8,631 bases of DNA from an uncultured Bacteroidota bacterium. Lineage in GTDB: Bacteria > Bacteroidota > Bacteroidia > Flavobacteriales > Schleiferiaceae. Positions 6,138 through 8,631 of this stretch are shown piece after piece. Both the position numbers and the translations under genes were made by a program. The notes under the pieces were generated by a model. The model was not told the DNA's origin. It worked only from the letters and a program-made list of their open reading frames with translations, and ran no database searches. The number at the start of each line of letters is the position of its first letter. The stretch's first letter is position 1. Where the stretch lies: positions 1-8,631 of the forward strand of contig CAJXMS010000079.1 of the NCBI GenBank assembly GCA_913056475.1, given 5' to 3'.

Positions 6138-7055
6138 CTACTCATCCGCCCAGGGGCGGGGGTTTTGTAAAACCGCTACCAGCTCCTGCTCCGGGGAGCC
6201 TTCGGGCGGCTGGTAATTGTAGTCCCAGCGAACCCTGGGGGGGAGGCTCATCAAAATACTTTCGGTGCGCCCCTTCGTTTGCAGCCCAAAGAGGGTTCCG
6301 CGGTCATGGACCAGGTTAAACTCCACGTAGCGCCCCCGGCGGAGTTCCTGCCAGTAGCGTTGCTCCTCGCTGTAGCTTTCTCCTGCATGTTTTTCCACTA
6401 TGGGTAGGTAGCCCGGTAAAAAACTGCGTCCCATATCCATATTAAACGCCATCCAGTCTTCCAGTTGGCGTTCCTCATCCGCCTTTCGGTAGTCGTAAAA
6501 AGTGCCGCCTATGCCGCGGGCCTCGCCTCGGTGATGGTTCCAGAAGTACTCATCACATTGCTTCTTGTACGCCGGGTATAGTTCCGTTCCGTGCGGCTCT
6601 GCATGTTCTTTCTGGCAGTTATGAAAGTGCCGGGCATCCGCCTCATCCAGGTAGTAAGGCGTAAGGTCAGTCCCGCCGCCAAACCAGCCATCTAGCTGCC
6701 GGCCTTCCTCATCATACATTTCAAAATAGCGGTAATTCGCGTGCACCGTGGGGATAAGAGGACTTTCCGGGTGGATCACCAAAGACAGGCCGCAGGCAAA
6801 AAAGTCCTGCCCCTCGGTGTTCATTTTCTCTTTCAGGCTTTCCGGCATAGGGCCGTGCACCACCGAAGTACTTACCCCGGCTTTTTCCAGCAATCCACCT
6901 TTTTGCAGTACCCGGGAGCGGCCACCGCCCCCACCGGGCCGTTTCCAGTGGTCTTCCTGGAACTTAGCCTTCCCGTCCACCTGTTCCATGGCGGAACAGA
7001 TCTCATCTTGCAGCTCATGTATATAGTCTTGAAATTGGGCTCTTATGCGCGCCAT
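6138..7055 (-). CDS. hemF: Oxygen-dependent coproporphyrinogen III oxidase
   Basis: HemF uses O2 to decarboxylate coproporphyrinogen III twice, giving protoporphyrinogen IX, in the cytoplasm. The 305-residue product shows the family in full: FQEDHWKRPGGGGGRSRVL (32-50), FFACGLSLVIHPESPLIPTV then HANYRYFEMYD (85-115), WFGGGTDLTPYYL (124-136), DARHFH (140-145), CDEYFWNHHRGEARGIGG (167-184), YLPIVEKH, and the C-terminal RGRYVEFNLVHDRGTLFGLQ then GRTESILMSLPP (240-273). The conserved histidines 95, 105, 145 and 175 are present. I chose ATG at 7053-7055 because it aligns with the N-terminus of known HemF proteins. Starting at TTG 7097 would add 14 residues (including YHIWPGGPK) that merely translate the repeat element found elsewhere in noncoding DNA. 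It lies 72 bases after hemE and is probably cotranscribed with it. Confidence 0.96.
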   Translation of the reverse strand: MARIRAQFQDYIHELQDEICSAMEQVDGKAKFQEDHWKRPGGGGGRSRVLQKGGLLEKAGVSTSVVHGPMPESLKEKMNTEGQDFFACGLSLVIHPESPLIPTVHANYRYFEMYDEEGRQLDGWFGGGTDLTPYYLDEADARHFHNCQKEHAEPHGTELYPAYKKQCDEYFWNHHRGEARGIGGTFYDYRKADEERQLEDWMAFNMDMGRSFLPGYLPIVEKHAGESYSEEQRYWQELRRGRYVEFNLVHDRGTLFGLQTKGRTESILMSLPPRVRWDYNYQPPEGSPEQELVAVLQNPRPWADE

Positions 7056-7060
7056 AGCAT

Positions 7061-7091
7061 CTGTTATTTTTGGGCCTCCCGGCCAAATGTG
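7061..7091 (-). repeat. Interspersed hairpin element, copy 3
   Basis: The minus strand reads CACATTTGGCCGGGAGGCCC, then AAAAATAACAG. It shares an exact 19-mer with copy 1 (841-859) and 27 of 30 positions, including the A-rich ACAG tail, with copy 2 (3261-3289). It folds as TTTGGCC/GGCCcAAA. It fills much of the hemE-hemF gap and ends five bases before the hemF ATG, in hemF orientation, so on a hemE-hemF transcript the hairpin would sit just before the ribosome landing area. Confidence 0.7.
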
Positions 7092-7127
7092 ATACAACCC
7101 CCTTGAGGAAGCCGGACCTAATAAGCT

Positions 7128-8156
7128 TTACCGGTCAAATGATTTAACCGTGTTCACAAAGGCCCGGGCATGATCTACCGGAATGTTGGGCAAAATGCCG
7201 TGCCCCAAGTTGGCTATGTACTTGTAAGGGCCAAAATCCTGGATCATTTGGCGGGTCATTTTTTCGATTTCCGGAATGGGGGAGAGCAAGCGGGCCGGGT
7301 CAAAATTACCCTGCAAGGGGACCTGGAACTGCGTAAACTCTCGCGCCATTTGGGGGGTAATGGTCCAGTCTACCCCCAGGGCTTTTACCGGTAGAGCGGT
7401 CATTTCTTCCAGGGCGTACCAGCACCCCTTGGCAAAGAGGATTACCGGTGTATTCGGAGCCAGCGCTTCCGCTATTTGCTTGAGGTAAGGGAGGGAGTAG
7501 TGCCGGTAATCCTCCGGGCTTAAAAGGCCACCCCAGCTATCAAAAAGCTGGATCACATCGCATCCGGCGGCCTGCTTAGCTTTTAGGTAATCGATGGTTA
7601 CATCGGTTATTTTTTGCAATAGCTGGTGGGCGGCCTGGGGCTGGGAAAAGCAGAAAGCTTTGGCCTGGTCAAAGGTTTTACTGCCCTGGCCCTCCACCAT
7701 ATAGCATAAAATAGTCCAGGGGGAGCCGGCAAAGCCGATCAGCGGCACTTCCCCCTCAATGGCCTTTACCGTACTCCTTACCGCGTCCATTACGTAATGA
7801 AGCCGGTCTGCCGCGTCTACTTCCGGCAGCGCCGCCACTTGCTCGGCACTGCGAATAGGCTGGGGCACCAGCGGCCCCTTGCCGGGCACCATTTGCACCT
7901 CTACTTCAAGTGCCTGAGGAATAACCAAGATGTCACTGAACAGAATGGCCGCATCCACGCCCACTTCTTTCAGGGGCATCACTGTGATTTCGGTGGCTAG
8001 TTCGGGATTTTGCACCCGTTCAAAGAAGGGGTACTTTTCCTTGAGCTTCATGAATCCGGGCAAATAGCGGCCGGCTTGACGCATCATCCACACCGGCGGT
8101 CGGGCGGTTTTTTCTCCCGCGAGGGTGCGAAGCAAAAGGTCATTTTTGATCGACAT
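7128..8156 (-). CDS. hemE: Uroporphyrinogen decarboxylase
   Basis: HemE removes the four acetate carboxyls of uroporphyrinogen III to give coproporphyrinogen III, without cofactor, as a cytoplasmic TIM-barrel enzyme. The 342-residue product carries the signature PVWMMRQAGRYLP (21-33), with the substrate-binding arginines at 26 and 30. It also has AAILFSDILVIPQAL with Asp75, GFAGSPWTILCYMVEG (141-156) with Tyr152, QLFDSWGG (203-210), and NLGHGI (316-321) with His319. The ATG at 8154-8156 gives MSIKNDLLLRTLAGEKT, which matches the usual HemE N-terminus. A TTG at 8207 would add a 17-residue Pro-rich extension overlapping hemD and is unlikely. It starts 25 bases after the hemD stop and is followed by hemF, so three consecutive heme-pathway steps are encoded in order. 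Confidence 0.97.
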   Translation of the reverse strand: MSIKNDLLLRTLAGEKTARPPVWMMRQAGRYLPGFMKLKEKYPFFERVQNPELATEITVMPLKEVGVDAAILFSDILVIPQALEVEVQMVPGKGPLVPQPIRSAEQVAALPEVDAADRLHYVMDAVRSTVKAIEGEVPLIGFAGSPWTILCYMVEGQGSKTFDQAKAFCFSQPQAAHQLLQKITDVTIDYLKAKQAAGCDVIQLFDSWGGLLSPEDYRHYSLPYLKQIAEALAPNTPVILFAKGCWYALEEMTALPVKALGVDWTITPQMAREFTQFQVPLQGNFDPARLLSPIPEIEKMTRQMIQDFGPYKYIANLGHGILPNIPVDHARAFVNTVKSFDR

Positions 8157-8181
8157 GGTAAAAATTTGAGGTTGATAAGCT

Positions 8182-8631
8182 TTAGGAGGAGGGCTGGGTT
8201 TGCCCAAAGTGTTGGATGACCCGGTCCACCACCCCTTCCAGGGAAGGTTCTTCTGCCGGCAGCCGGAGGTTGTCGCAGCGCAGGTGTACCGCTTCCGCTG
8301 TGGTGGCGCCTATGCAAAAGCAGGGGGTATTGGGCGGTAGTGTGTTGGTCTTAAAAAAACTAAATACGGCGCTGGGGGATAGGAAAATAATTCCGTCCAG
8401 CGGCTCCGTTTCTACCGGAGCGGTAGTCCACTCCGTATGGTACACGATGTGTTGATTTACCTTAATGTTTTTGCTTTTAAGGTATTCGGGGAGGTCGTCC
8501 AGGGCCTGGCTCCCGCAGAAGAAATCTACCGCGGTTACATCGGGGTTGCGCGCGATGATTTGGGCCAGACTAATGGCATTTTCGGCGCGGGCGGCTGCCC
8601 TGAGCCCCAGTTCGGCCAGCATTTCCGTGGC
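8182..8631 (-). CDS. hemD: Uroporphyrinogen-III synthase, C-terminal part, cut by window edge
   Basis: HemD cyclises hydroxymethylbilane with inversion of ring D to form uroporphyrinogen III. The 149 residues in the window are the C-terminal part; full HemD is usually about 220-260, and the frame stays open through the right edge, so the Met at 8620-8622 is probably internal. Supporting segments are the NAISLAQIIARNPDVTAVDF then FCGSQALDDLPEYLKSKNI stretch, the TAPVETEPLDGIIFLSPSAV then FSFF core (the DGIxFxSPSAVxxFF pattern of the family), CFCIGATTAEA, and the EEPSLEGVVDRVIQHF end. HemD proteins diverge strongly, but these motifs plus the hemE/hemF neighbours make the call firm. The operon's promoter and its first genes lie outside the window. 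Confidence 0.88.
   Translation of the reverse strand, partial: ATEMLAELGLRAAARAENAISLAQIIARNPDVTAVDFFCGSQALDDLPEYLKSKNIKVNQHIVYHTEWTTAPVETEPLDGIIFLSPSAVFSFFKTNTLPPNTPCFCIGATTAEAVHLRCDNLRLPAEEPSLEGVVDRVIQHFGQTQPSS

Noticed and set aside
6117..6141. Inverted repeat GTAGTAA/TTACTAC overlapping the hemF stop
   Set aside because: The stem is only 7 A/T-rich pairs with no T-tract on either strand, so it is not a convincing terminator. The rest of the 6005-6137 convergent gap also lacks one.
6741..7106. 121- and 92-residue plus-strand open frames opposite hemF
   Set aside because: Both are antisense to conserved hemF codons; they are open because of the GC-rich codon pattern of hemF.
8157..8207. 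N-terminal extension of hemE to the TTG at 8207
   Set aside because: The added Pro-rich residues are absent from known HemE proteins and overlap the hemD stop; ATG at 8156 fits the family.
1..8631. A defence system, prophage, transposon or CRISPR array
   Set aside because: Every substantial open frame is assigned to core housekeeping, heme, repair or gliding functions. No transposase, integrase, cas gene or regularly spaced direct repeats were seen.

Overview
The window looks like chromosomal DNA of a moderately GC-rich member of the Bacteroidota. The grounds are the gliding-motility genes gldE and gldD beside mutY and ssb, a Bacteroidota-type HU protein, promoter-like TAnnTTTG boxes, no clear Shine-Dalgarno sequences, and an oxygen-dependent heme gene set. 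It is mostly well-known core gene content. I see no phage, transposase, CRISPR, tRNA or rRNA.

Layout. (1) Positions 1-716, minus strand: the N-terminal part of ribonuclease G, running off the left edge. (2) 717-1032: a noncoding gap rich in possible hairpins. (3) 1033-1995, minus strand: a compact operon, HU -> membrane-anchored TPR protein -> a 29-residue very basic protein -> intrinsic terminator. (4) 1996-2117: a divergent promoter region. (5) 2118-6004, plus strand: mutY, ssb, gldE, gldD and a DUF2007 protein. The last three are tightly packed or overlapping. (6) 6005-6137: a short convergent gap. (7) 6138-8631, minus strand: heme genes in the order hemD (partial) -> hemE -> hemF.

How the genes fit together. 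HemD closes uroporphyrinogen III, HemE decarboxylates it to coproporphyrinogen III, and HemF oxidatively decarboxylates that to protoporphyrinogen IX, so these are three successive steps toward heme. MutY and SSB serve DNA repair and replication, and HU packages DNA. RNase G and the tiny basic protein point to RNA and ribosome metabolism. GldE and GldD are membrane and lipoprotein factors needed for gliding in flavobacteria.

The least expected signal is a short hairpin element present three times. It lies upstream of rng, ssb and hemF, each time in the same orientation as the downstream gene. Two copies are 27/30 identical and two share an exact 19-mer. Other points of note are a gene too short for ordinary gene callers, the structured-looking gap before rng, overlapping divergent promoters at HU/mutY, and several forced non-ATG starts.
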